NCBI GenBank assembly: GCA_018268255.1
Contig: JAFDWX010000001.1
Span: 372,001 to 436,000 of the forward strand
DNA length: 64,000 nt
Source of the DNA: Armatimonadota bacterium
Lineage (GTDB): Bacteria > Armatimonadota > Fimbriimonadia > Fimbriimonadales > Fimbriimonadaceae
Reading direction: 5' to 3'
The position numbers and the translations under genes were made by a program. A model generated the notes under the pieces. The model was not told the DNA's origin. It made no database searches and saw only the letters and a list, made by a program, of their open reading frames with translations. Below are positions 7,773-15,599 of this stretch, piece after piece. Numbering within the stretch: position 1 is the stretch's first letter; every line of letters starts with the position of its first letter.

Positions 7773-9543
7773 CCGGCTTGCCCAGGGTGCGAGAAATCGA
7801 CCAAACAGTGGTGTAAACCCTAGTCTCGCTCAGGAGTTTCACCGAGCAATTCAGTGCTTCCCCGGGAGTCAGCTTGTCTTTTCCGAACTCGCTCGCCGGG
7901 ATGAAAATAGTCCATCGACATCCGGGCTGATACTTTCCGGTGGCCAGCCAACTCGAGTCAGGCAGACCTATAGCTCCTTCCGGTCCAAATCGCAAAGTGG
8001 TTTGGCGTTTTCCTGCCTGAATGGTGACCGACGGCAGGTCGACAGCTTCGAGTTTTCCCGAACGGTAGTAGCTTTCGGCAAACAGCTCTTCTTGCCAGAT
8101 CAATCCGAGGTGGAGCCCCTCTGGAGACCAGGAAGCGTACAAGTCACCTCTTGGCAAATCGGAATCCGGGGGGATCCAGCCAGTTTGCCGATCCCACTGA
8201 GTCAGGTTAGCGTTATCTTTTGGGGCCGGAGGAATAATGGCCGAAGCCGGAATAAGTGGCTTAGGTCGCCCACGAACCTCGTTAATTTTCATTTGCCGGG
8301 AGGCTTCAACCAATCCTTTGTACGGACGGTTTTTAACGTCCACCAGGCCGAAGTTGTAGTTCTCCCCGTCGGAACGACCTTTTTCCGGCTCATCGTAGTA
8401 CTGGAACCAGTGTGCCCCGACCAAACTTGGCTCTTGAGCGAGATTAACCGTCTGTGTCTTGAATCCCAGGGTTCTCTGGGCTTGGGTTTGGACTGTTGGG
8501 AATCCTTTTCCTGGGTTCAAATTGCCGGTCCCATTCTCCATGGCCGCCATGTAGTATTCGGTGACCATCAACGGCTTTTTGGTGATTCGCGAAAGAGTGT
8601 CCAGGAAATAGTGGGAATAGGTACCGTCTGTGAATTCTGCGTTGAAGTTGGTAGATACCACGTCGCAGTATTTTGCCGCAGCCTCTGCTACCTCAGGATA
8701 GTAGTTCGAGATGTATCGGTCTCCCAAATACAATGCACCTGGATCGTACTTCTTGATGATCGTGCTGCAAAGAAAATAGTAGCGCTCGGCGAGCATGCCC
8801 AGTATCCGACGAACCTTCTGCGCTCCTTCAGTACCAGGTCGTAAATAGAGGCTGCCTTTTGATTCAAGGGTTGAAAAACTGGTCGCATTTTCGGGATCGA
8901 ATTCTTCGGTCAGCTTTGACCAGTCGTCCCGGTATTCGTTTCGTAAAAATTCCACCACTCGCTTTCGAGTGTGGGGCGTGTCCTGCTTCCAAACAAACGC
9001 GAACATCGCTGGCCGCCACCATCCAAGTTCGTTATCAGAAAAGTAGCCGATGACCTTGGATTTGTCCCCCAAAGACTCGATTTGATCTTTAGCGACTTTC
9101 TCCATGATGTCTGTCCACGTTGGTGACCACATATCCAACCATGGCAGACTCGATGAGGCTCCCATGTGGAGGATAGGCGTGACATACAGTGAATTGTCCG
9201 GAACACTCTTCAGGGCGTTGTAATCACTCCAAGCGCCGATCGTGTTAAATCCCCAGGTTCTAAGGTTGCTGTTCACAGCGCCAGCCCAAGTTTTCTTGTC
9301 AGGATAGAACTTGAAGCCGGAATAGGCCCGATTTCCCGAGTCGTAATCGCTCCAGGAAATGCCGGAATCAACGCAGCAGACTCCTAGTGAAAAGAACCTC
9401 TGGCCGGCGGGATTTTCCAGCCACCATTTTCCGTCGATCTGGCTCACCTGGAATCGAGTGGCAGGAAGGGCACTTGCCGCCAGGGCGAGCGTGAGGAGAA
9501 AGGCACCCGCCCTGGTTCTGAATGGAGCTTGACAATGGCTCAT
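7762..9543 (-). CDS. Secreted clan GH-A-like glycoside hydrolase (agarase-like)
   Basis: A 593-residue exported protein with a signal peptide at about residues 1-28. The barrel opens with GKWWLENPAGQRFFSLGVCC, a layout seen in beta-agarase-like and related clan GH-A enzymes. Likely acid/base is Glu172 (FSDNELGWW, an N-E pair ending strand 4) and likely nucleophile is Glu329 (MVTEYYMAAMENG, strand 7). The last 130 residues (about 460-593) look like a beta-sandwich carbohydrate-binding domain. It is the last gene of a minus-strand run: lacI-type, DUF1559, lipoprotein, hydrolase. It may make the first cut on a galactose-containing polysaccharide whose fragments feed the importer and GH42; the family assignment is by motif, not by alignment. 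Confidence 0.75.
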   Translation of the reverse strand: MSHCQAPFRTRAGAFLLTLALAASALPATRFQVSQIDGKWWLENPAGQRFFSLGVCCVDSGISWSDYDSGNRAYSGFKFYPDKKTWAGAVNSNLRTWGFNTIGAWSDYNALKSVPDNSLYVTPILHMGASSSLPWLDMWSPTWTDIMEKVAKDQIESLGDKSKVIGYFSDNELGWWRPAMFAFVWKQDTPHTRKRVVEFLRNEYRDDWSKLTEEFDPENATSFSTLESKGSLYLRPGTEGAQKVRRILGMLAERYYFLCSTIIKKYDPGALYLGDRYISNYYPEVAEAAAKYCDVVSTNFNAEFTDGTYSHYFLDTLSRITKKPLMVTEYYMAAMENGTGNLNPGKGFPTVQTQAQRTLGFKTQTVNLAQEPSLVGAHWFQYYDEPEKGRSDGENYNFGLVDVKNRPYKGLVEASRQMKINEVRGRPKPLIPASAIIPPAPKDNANLTQWDRQTGWIPPDSDLPRGDLYASWSPEGLHLGLIWQEELFAESYYRSGKLEAVDLPSVTIQAGKRQTTLRFGPEGAIGLPDSSWLATGKYQPGCRWTIFIPASEFGKDKLTPGEALNCSVKLLSETRVYTTVWSISRTLGKPVTR

Positions 9544-9558
9544 AGCATGGAAACGACG

Positions 9559-9852
9559 CTATTTCGGAGATTGCACGTTGGCTCTTGGGGGGTGGGCCAT
9601 AAGGTAGCAGAGCTTCTTTGCCTGCTCCTCATTTCCGTTCGCCATGTCCAATATGCGCTTCTGATCTTCAGGACTCAACTTCGAATAATCTCCATTGACA
9701 GCAGTCGCCGCCGCGTTGATATCTTTCAGCTGAGCCTTTGTTTCCGGTTCGATTCCGTCCGACGGAGTGCCGCACTCGCATCCTCCCAAGCCGGAAATCA
9801 GCAAAGCGGCAATGAGCATCCCGATCCAGACAATTTTGGATTTAGTAGCCAC
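9559..9852 (-). CDS. Small predicted lipoprotein
   Basis: A 97-residue protein with a lipoprotein signal ([12 protein letters not shown], lipobox LGGC at about residue 25). The mature part is short, charged and helical ([16 protein letters not shown]). It overlaps the end of the DUF1559 gene by 11 bases and precedes the hydrolase by 15 bases, so it belongs to that operon. Its function is unknown; small lipoproteins of this kind often travel with DUF1559 genes (loose family knowledge). Confidence 0.7.
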   Translation of the reverse strand: MATKSKIVWIGMLIAALLISGLGGCECGTPSDGIEPETKAQLKDINAAATAVNGDYSKLSPEDQKRILDMANGNEEQAKKLCYLMAHPPRANVQSPK

Positions 9853-10732
9853 TGGGCACCTTGAGAGTCCAATACTTCGGATTGAGTTTCAGTGGTCCGC
9901 TCAGAAGCGTTCCCGGAGCAAGCGTCTTGGCGTGGGTATCCGTGAAGATGAAATTGCCTTGGTTAGAGGCTTTTCTCCAAACCTTCGCAAGGTTGACATC
10001 TGGGGCACCAAGCCACGTTCCAGTGGCATAGCTCACCGCATCCCAACCCCATTGGATGTCTTCCGTGTAGCAGCCTGGAATGGTCTCATTATTGAGGTAG
10101 AGATGGCCTTTGCCTCCGCAACCGACCCAATCCATCGCATTTTGCACACCACCGGCGAACATGATGAGCGTCGAGGGGCTCTCCGGCGAGGAACTGGTCG
10201 TCGCAGGAGTTTTGGGTGCTCGTGCGGTCGTGTTGTCCCCATCCCAATAGGAACCGGGGGCGATCGCGCCGAGGTGCGAAGTCACATCCGTGTTGAAATA
10301 CGTCGCAATGTCGCTAGTCTCGTACAAAGCGTTGACCATCAGTGAGATCGGCTTCATGGGCCGAGAAGTCGACGCTGGCTTGTTCCAGCCAGCATCATAC
10401 GGCACGTATGAGCTATCCAGAGGGCTGATGTAAAGGTCTGTTGTCTTGAGATAGGGCCCAAGCACCAGAGCCGAACTCCATCGGTACGAATCTGCGTACG
10501 TTGTCGATGCGCTCGGTGGAAACGTCGTCGCGAAGAAATAGGTGTCGTCGTTATCCGTGATATAGAGTTGAGCGGCCGTACCGATCTGCTTCATATTCGA
10601 AAGATCGGCGGTCTTTTTTGCCGCAAGTTTCGCCTGCGCGAACACGGGGAACAAGATCGCAGCAAGGATTGCAATGATCGCAATCACGACTAAGAGCTCG
10701 ATGAGCGTAAATGCTCGGATTTTACGTGCCAT
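9842..10732 (-). CDS. DUF1559 protein with prepilin-type N-terminus
   Basis: A 296-residue protein starting with a class III (type IV) prepilin leader: [20 protein letters not shown], cleaved before F with the conserved Glu at +5. The remainder is the DUF1559 domain common in Planctomycetes and Armatimonadota. A degenerate H-x9-DG-type C-terminal motif is visible ([14 protein letters not shown]). It is probably exported and methylated by the type II secretion or pilin machinery and placed as a pseudopilin. A ribosome binding site AGGAAG lies 5' of the ATG. It sits directly after the lacI-type gene in a sugar-use operon, which ties this pseudopilin to polysaccharide handling rather than to a general pilus cluster. 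Confidence 0.9.
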   Translation of the reverse strand: MARKIRAFTLIELLVVIAIIAILAAILFPVFAQAKLAAKKTADLSNMKQIGTAAQLYITDNDDTYFFATTFPPSASTTYADSYRWSSALVLGPYLKTTDLYISPLDSSYVPYDAGWNKPASTSRPMKPISLMVNALYETSDIATYFNTDVTSHLGAIAPGSYWDGDNTTARAPKTPATTSSSPESPSTLIMFAGGVQNAMDWVGCGGKGHLYLNNETIPGCYTEDIQWGWDAVSYATGTWLGAPDVNLAKVWRKASNQGNFIFTDTHAKTLAPGTLLSGPLKLNPKYWTLKVPSGY

Positions 10733-10743
10733 TTTCTAGCTTC

Positions 10744-11826
10744 CTATGGGTTATGAGTACAAGATGCGCTACCGCGCTGACGAGGATCGGGAATTTGTTG
10801 GTGATTCGTTCCACAGCTTTCGCGAATCGAAAGAGAAACCGGTTCGACAACATGTCTTGTGGAAATTTCTGTGCCTTCGATTGCGGCAATCAGCAAACGA
10901 ACGGCTGAAGCCCCCATCTCGGCGATCGGCATGCGAACGGATGTCAGTTGCGGCTGCGTCGTTGTGGCAAACCACGTATCGTCGTAACCCACCACTGCGA
11001 CGTCATGGGGCACTTGGCGGCCGGATTCGCGGATAGCTCGCATTGCACCTTCCGCAGCCAAATCGTTCGATGCGAAGATGGCCGTTGGACGCTTGGACTT
11101 GGGCAGTTCGATAAGGTTGCGCGTTGCACTGTAGCTGGCTCGCCAATCGAATGAAGCTTGTCGCACTAATGTTTCATCGAAGGGAAGCTTCGCTGCTGCC
11201 AGAGCCCGTGTATATCCCGCCAGTCTCTGGGTCGTGGTGTAGGCATCTGGATCACCGAGAAGGTGTGCGATGCGGGTGTGTCCCAGCTCGATGAGGTGTC
11301 GCGTGGCGAGCATGGCCCCATCGACATCGTCCGAATTCACCGTCATTGTCCCCGGAATGGGTTCACGGATAATCGAAACGTAAGGGATCCCTTTGGTCTC
11401 ACAGTGAAGCAAGATCTCGCTGCTCGAAGGCGGCATGACTAACACCACACCGTCCACTTTTGGGAGGTGATCTCCATGCGAATGGTGGAAATTGGTGCCC
11501 TGCATACTCGTGTAGAGCATCAAGTTGTAGTGGAGTTGGATTGTCTCTCGGATAACGCCGCTTGTGACCAGTGCGCAGAAGGGGTTGTCGTCCGAAAAGC
11601 CCTCCACGTAAGGAAGCATCAACCCAATCACTTGGGAGCGTCCAGTGACAAGGCTTCGCGCCACCGGATTGGATCGGTATCCGAGTTGTTGGGCTGCCGC
11701 CTTAATCCGACTTTGTGTGGCGGTGCCGACGCGAATATTGGAGCCTCGCGAACCGTTGAGCGTCGCGGAAACTGCCGCGGTTGATGCTCCAGCCAATCTC
11801 GCTACTTCTCGAATTGTAACCGCCAT
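10744..11826 (-). CDS. LacI-family transcriptional regulator
   Basis: A 360-residue repressor-type regulator. The start at 11826 (MAVTIREVARLAG) is preferred because it opens at the helix-turn-helix (residues 3-23, recognition helix STAAVSATLNG) and has AGGG upstream; a longer reading to 11916 only adds non-family residues. Residues 60-335 form the periplasmic-binding-like sensor (RSQVIGLMLPY, HTRIAHLLGDPD, PTAIFASNDLAAEGAMRA, VAVVGYDDTWFATTTQPQLTSV). It is the first gene of the run with DUF1559, lipoprotein and hydrolase. Palindromes related to those at the importer and GH42 promoters lie 95-130 bp upstream, and a CG-centred near-palindrome lies at 11859-11874, so self-regulation and control of the 1-12 kb locus are likely. 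The inducer is unknown. Confidence 0.93.
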   Translation of the reverse strand: MAVTIREVARLAGASTAAVSATLNGSRGSNIRVGTATQSRIKAAAQQLGYRSNPVARSLVTGRSQVIGLMLPYVEGFSDDNPFCALVTSGVIRETIQLHYNLMLYTSMQGTNFHHSHGDHLPKVDGVVLVMPPSSSEILLHCETKGIPYVSIIREPIPGTMTVNSDDVDGAMLATRHLIELGHTRIAHLLGDPDAYTTTQRLAGYTRALAAAKLPFDETLVRQASFDWRASYSATRNLIELPKSKRPTAIFASNDLAAEGAMRAIRESGRQVPHDVAVVGYDDTWFATTTQPQLTSVRMPIAEMGASAVRLLIAAIEGTEISTRHVVEPVSLSIRESCGTNHQQIPDPRQRGSASCTHNP

Positions 11827-11921
11827 ATCGACCCTGATAGACGCGCTCTGCGTAATTTGATGAAACGCTTTATCGCTACCTTCAGTATAGTCAGCACCCC
11901 CAAGAAGGGAAAGCACAATTT

Positions 11922-11957
11922 GTGATTAATTGTTAATCACGCATGATTAACAAATCA
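11922..11957. promoter_or_regulatory. Candidate operators upstream of the lacI-type gene
   Basis: Perfect 19-bp palindrome GTGATTAA-TTG-TTAATCAC at 11922-11940, followed at once by a looser copy TGATT-aaca-AATCA at 11944-11957. Two adjacent sites upstream of the regulator gene suggest autoregulation. The second site abuts the terminator hairpin of the next gene. Confidence 0.5.
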
Positions 11958-11978
11958 GCCCCGGCCGGAGTCGGGGCT
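11957..11978 (-). terminator. Terminator of the PEP-CTERM gene
   Basis: Stem AGCCCCG/CGGGGCT with an 8-base loop. Read on the minus strand it is followed by a T-rich run (GATTTGTT). It lies 26 bases after the stop of the PEP-CTERM gene at 12004. Confidence 0.7.
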
Positions 11979-12003
11979 GAGTGAACGGTTGTGTAGACGA
12001 CGT

Positions 12004-12801
12004 TTATGCTTTCCGTCGACGTGCGATAAGGCCAAAGCCTGCCGCGCCAAGAGTGATCAGCGTTGCGGGTTCTGGAACCGACTCCACCTTGAGATTATTG
12101 AAGTACAGATACTCGTCCTCGCTGGCGACGCCTCCATAGGAGCGAATATCCATGCTGGCGATGTCGCCGGCGTTGCCGTTGGCGAAACTGCCGGTGAAGT
12201 AGTAGTGGCCGCCGCCGTTCATGTCAATCGTCATCGCGAACGTTGTGGCCGAGGTCGGAGCGACTGCCCAGTGCCAGCCGGTGGTAGTTCGAGCAATCCC
12301 CGAATCGCCAACGCCGCCAATCTGGAGGTTCGGATCAGTGCTGTAAATGACACCGTAGTCAGCTGCCCATCCCCAGACGGAGACCAGTTCATCACCAGCC
12401 GCGTTCTTTAGCGAGAATGAATAGCCAGACCCGAAGTAATCTCCCGCGCCAACGGTCATTTTGCCTGGATCCATGTCCACGCTGAACACGCTGCCAACTC
12501 CGACGGGACTCGTGATGGTACGCGTGGCAAACAAGCCGTTAAACGAGTTGGTGTCAAGTTGGCTTGCCGTGCTTCCACCAGCAAAGCCATACCCTACGTT
12601 AGACGACGGACCATTCTGCACGCCAGAGAACGTATGCGAATCATTGATGTTCCAGGCTCCAAAACCTGTGCCACCATTGGTTCCAGTAACCCATCCGCTG
12701 GTGTAGGCAGCATCGGAGCCGCTGTCAAACGCGCCTGCGAAGGCCGAAATGGACAAGGTTGCAAGACCTGCCATAAGTGCATATCGAGCGATGTTTCTCA
12801 T
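12004..12801 (-). CDS. PEP-CTERM exported protein
   Basis: A 265-residue exported protein with an N-terminal signal peptide (LMAGLATLSISAFAGAF) and a textbook PEP-CTERM tail: VPEPATLITLGAAGFGLIARRRKA, i.e. the PEP motif, a transmembrane helix and an Arg/Lys cluster. Such tails are recognised by exosortase (EpsH-type), which is not in this window. The body is beta-rich with many Gly/Ser/Thr and resembles a lectin or jelly-roll domain (VGVGSVFSVDMDPGKMTVGA; FAMTIDMNGGGHYYFTG). It is probably a cell-surface or matrix protein. It has its own terminator at 11957-11978. It stands next to a dockerin-module protein, so two different C-terminal sorting signals coexist here. Confidence 0.85.
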   Translation of the reverse strand: MRNIARYALMAGLATLSISAFAGAFDSGSDAAYTSGWVTGTNGGTGFGAWNINDSHTFSGVQNGPSSNVGYGFAGGSTASQLDTNSFNGLFATRTITSPVGVGSVFSVDMDPGKMTVGAGDYFGSGYSFSLKNAAGDELVSVWGWAADYGVIYSTDPNLQIGGVGDSGIARTTTGWHWAVAPTSATTFAMTIDMNGGGHYYFTGSFANGNAGDIASMDIRSYGGVASEDEYLYFNNLKVESVPEPATLITLGAAGFGLIARRRKA

Positions 12802-12857
12802 TTTCTCTTTCCTTTCTGTGTCGCCGCAGTGCGGCCAAAATGTGTAAAGCCTTGGGA

Positions 12858-14348
12858 TCAGTCTCCAAACATGTCGAAGTTATCGCTGAGGATAACGTAG
12901 TCAAAGATCGTGATGGCTCCATCTCCATCGAGGTCCGCATCCTTGGGTGCAGATCCGTTGGCGCCGATGGCATTCCAATCAGCATCGTCCGAAGTTCGGT
13001 CGAAGTATTCGCTGAGGACGACATAGTCGAAGACCGTGACCATGTTGTCGTTGTCGATGTCCCCATTGATCAGGTCAAACGTTAGCCCTGAGACACCTCC
13101 GGGGCCAATGTTGACTGGGGCAGAGGCTCTGCGCAGCCAGTGTGATCCTTTCACAAAAACTTGGTAGTTCCCGACAAAGCCACCACTAGGAATAGTGAAA
13201 TTTCCAGCCGCGTCGAGGGTTGCAGTCCCTACAGACTCGGTGCCAACTTCAACGCTCACAACCTGCCCGGCGACATCACCCAAATACTCATTGAGGTTGA
13301 CGGTCCCCGATATCTGAGGAGTGGCACGGAACGACTGGAGAGGAGTGCCTCCATTGACATATCCAAAGCCTGAGATCACGCCGGTGTCGTTGATCCCGCC
13401 CATCCGGAAAATCACCCAGTTCTTTGCAGCAAGGTCAGCAGTCAGGTTAGAAAGTGGCTTGCCGAATGGTTTGAGGAATGCTTGGCTGGTGCCCGATGCA
13501 TTGGTGCTGATCCCAACGACATCCCCCTTGCTGTTGGCCCAGTAGATTTCTGAGTACTGGCCTCCGAGGGTTCCCAGATCAGACACTTGACCCGAAGCCG
13601 ACCAGGCAACAGCTCTAGGCGTGGTTTCTGTGGTGGTCCAGCACTTGCCAAACACTGTGCCATCGTTTAGGACCCGAGTTGCTTTGCCCTGCGAATATCC
13701 CGCTAGCAGCGGAAGCGAGATCCAGGTCCCACCGGAGTGCTTGTACGGGAGGATGGCTGCGCCCACGGTTGCGTGGCCCACAATCAGCAAGCCCGATTCT
13801 GAAATATCATTTGCGACCGAATTCGTGGCTCCGACGGGATTGCCGAGGAGCGTCAATGCAGCATCTCCGATTCGCCACTTGAAGGCCTCTGTTAACGTAC
13901 CTCCCACGATATCATTGAGGTCGTTGATGCCCCAAGCATGAGCGGCACCACCAGGAAGCGTGTGGCCAATGTTCGCGGTATCCCACCACAGTGGGAATTG
14001 GTGATCGTCTGTCCAACCGACTCCATCAAATGTGTAGCCGCACTCGATCCCAGCCGAATTGATTCCGGTTGCGTAGTTAAATGCGTTGCCGCGAGCTTCA
14101 TACGGTGCTGGGAGTGTTTGGTAGCTCGGAGTATCGGAAATCCAGCGAACCGCCGTGTCCCTCCAGTTCCCTCCGGAACTAGAGAATCCGCCTACGACGC
14201 CCGCATTGTTGATTCCGCCTTCACATTTGGAGGAGTTGTCTTGCCAAGTGCCGGGCTTTAGAAGCTCAAACTTAAATTCAGCCAAGGAGCCAGCCGCAAC
14301 GCCGACCACGATGAATGCCGCACAAATCTTCAGGCTGGTTCGATTCAC
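12858..14348 (-). CDS. Secreted HAF-repeat protein with C-terminal HWL/dockerin-like module
   Basis: A 496-residue exported protein starting at a GTG (14348) with AGGAG seven bases upstream. Residues 1-25 are a signal peptide. Residues 30-340 carry HAF-type repeats (GINNAGVVGGF, GINDLNDIVGG, GINDTGVISGF), a beta-propeller-like secreted repeat. Residues 347-496 are a module shared with the proteins at 15600 and 24148: a beta domain with VFVKGSHWLRR, then LINGDIDNDNMVTVFDYVVL and ADLDGDGAITIFDYVIL, two calcium-loop dockerin-like repeats ending the protein at FGD. The role of the module is unknown but its place at three unrelated C-termini suggests sorting or attachment. It is downstream on the same strand of the other surface genes. 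Confidence 0.82.
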   Translation of the reverse strand: MNRTSLKICAAFIVVGVAAGSLAEFKFELLKPGTWQDNSSKCEGGINNAGVVGGFSSSGGNWRDTAVRWISDTPSYQTLPAPYEARGNAFNYATGINSAGIECGYTFDGVGWTDDHQFPLWWDTANIGHTLPGGAAHAWGINDLNDIVGGTLTEAFKWRIGDAALTLLGNPVGATNSVANDISESGLLIVGHATVGAAILPYKHSGGTWISLPLLAGYSQGKATRVLNDGTVFGKCWTTTETTPRAVAWSASGQVSDLGTLGGQYSEIYWANSKGDVVGISTNASGTSQAFLKPFGKPLSNLTADLAAKNWVIFRMGGINDTGVISGFGYVNGGTPLQSFRATPQISGTVNLNEYLGDVAGQVVSVEVGTESVGTATLDAAGNFTIPSGGFVGNYQVFVKGSHWLRRASAPVNIGPGGVSGLTFDLINGDIDNDNMVTVFDYVVLSEYFDRTSDDADWNAIGANGSAPKDADLDGDGAITIFDYVILSDNFDMFGD

Positions 14349-14761
14349 TTCAGGTCTCCTGTGATCATTCAGTGGAGCAACGGGAGGCGCAAGGCTCCGT
14401 CGCCTTTCTATATTCGATGGTAGCGGACAGGTACCTCTGGCGACGACGATTAAATAAGATGCTACGTTTAATCACTCTTGAAACCCGCCCAATTGCGGGT
14501 GGCATCATCAACCTACCTGCACATGGGGCCAGCCACAGGATTCTCGCAGGAGGACTGAAGTACAGCGCTGATACCTCGGACAGCCTAACATGGGGGGCCG
14601 CTCACCGACTTCGCTTCAGTGTTGCGCCGTACGATCTGCAGATTTAGTTGGCTCACTGCCAAGGTGCCAATCTCAGAGATGAGAATCTCACGAGTGACAC
14701 CGGACAGTTGCCCTCAAGAGTGTTTTCAACTCACATCCAGATTGAGTAGTGCAAGGTTGGG
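14349..14761. other. Intergenic region, 413 bp
   Basis: No convincing gene. It holds the upstream region of the HAF-repeat gene and the 3' region of the next PEP-CTERM gene. Visible structures: an inverted pair GATTAAA (14448-14454) / TTTAATC (14467-14473), a small hairpin ACCCGC/GCGGGT (14483-14500), and TCTCA-gaga-TGAGA (14671-14684). None has a clear T-run. Confidence 0.5.
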
Positions 14762-15535
14762 TTAGACCTTACTTGGCTTTGATTTCCGTCGAATTATGGT
14801 CGCCAAGCCGCCGAATAAGGTGAGTATCGTGAGCGGCTCGGGAACAGTTCGAACGGTGTAGACGACGGAGTTGTCGGCCCCGGGCGTCAAGAAAGTGCTC
14901 TTGCTTGTCGCGCCTTGGATATCCACAATGGACAAATTTGCGTATTGTTGATTTGGGATCATTAAGCTCTCAAGGGAAAAGGATGCGATATGAACTACCG
15001 CATTCGCAGAAAGAGCGAGCTTATTAGACGTTCCAAAGTTAAAGGGTGCCCATATTCCAGCAGACACAATTCCAGCGGCGGTTCCAAATGCTGTTGCATA
15101 TCTAGGAGATGCCAGCGGAGATACATCCACAGATATGGGATTACCAAAAGCATCTACTCCGGAGAGCCCGTTTTGAAAGGTCATGTTGGATGTGGCTGAC
15201 ATATCTAGCATCCGATCCTGTGCAGCAGCAACAAAAGCTGCATGGTTCGCAAAATTTGCTGATTGCGAATTTGCACGGTCGAAGCCGAGCATCGCCGCGC
15301 CGCTCTGGAAAGTTTGGGAAGTGCCTGTGGTTTCCTTGACCATCAACCGGACCGTGAACGCTCCCGGTGTCATGCCCAACATACTTGGAACGACAAACGA
15401 ATTAGGTAGAGCTGCCCCAACTGCGATGTTATTGATCGCTGCAAGGTTGGCATCTCCAGCCGCAAGAAAGTAGCTCGGAGCAGCGAAGCCGCACGTAGAA
15501 ATACCCAAAATACAAATTGTCAGATTTGTCTTCAT
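14762..15535 (-). CDS. PEP-CTERM exported protein
   Basis: A 257-residue exported protein. The start at 15535 (MKTNLTICILGISTCGFAAP) gives a proper signal peptide and has GGAG eight bases before it; a longer frame to 15622 lacks one. The C-terminus VPEPLTILTLFGGLATIIRR is a PEP-CTERM signal followed by basic residues. The body is beta-rich without a recognised catalytic motif (FTVRLMVKETTGTSQTFQSG). It lies 64 bases downstream of the large module-bearing protein gene on the same strand and could be co-transcribed. Its function is unknown; surface structure or matrix is the best guess. Confidence 0.82.
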   Translation of the reverse strand: MKTNLTICILGISTCGFAAPSYFLAAGDANLAAINNIAVGAALPNSFVVPSMLGMTPGAFTVRLMVKETTGTSQTFQSGAAMLGFDRANSQSANFANHAAFVAAAQDRMLDMSATSNMTFQNGLSGVDAFGNPISVDVSPLASPRYATAFGTAAGIVSAGIWAPFNFGTSNKLALSANAVVHIASFSLESLMIPNQQYANLSIVDIQGATSKSTFLTPGADNSVVYTVRTVPEPLTILTLFGGLATIIRRKSKPSKV

Positions 15536-15599
15536 TGTTAAATCTCCAATTGGAGTGGCAATCCGGAAACTGATGTCTTCGGATTGCCAGCTCCTTAAT

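Noticed and set aside
8002-8844. 280-codon plus-strand open frame
   Set aside because: It lies wholly antisense to the GH-A-like hydrolase, whose frame has family motifs and a signal peptide; the antisense product has no recognisable feature.
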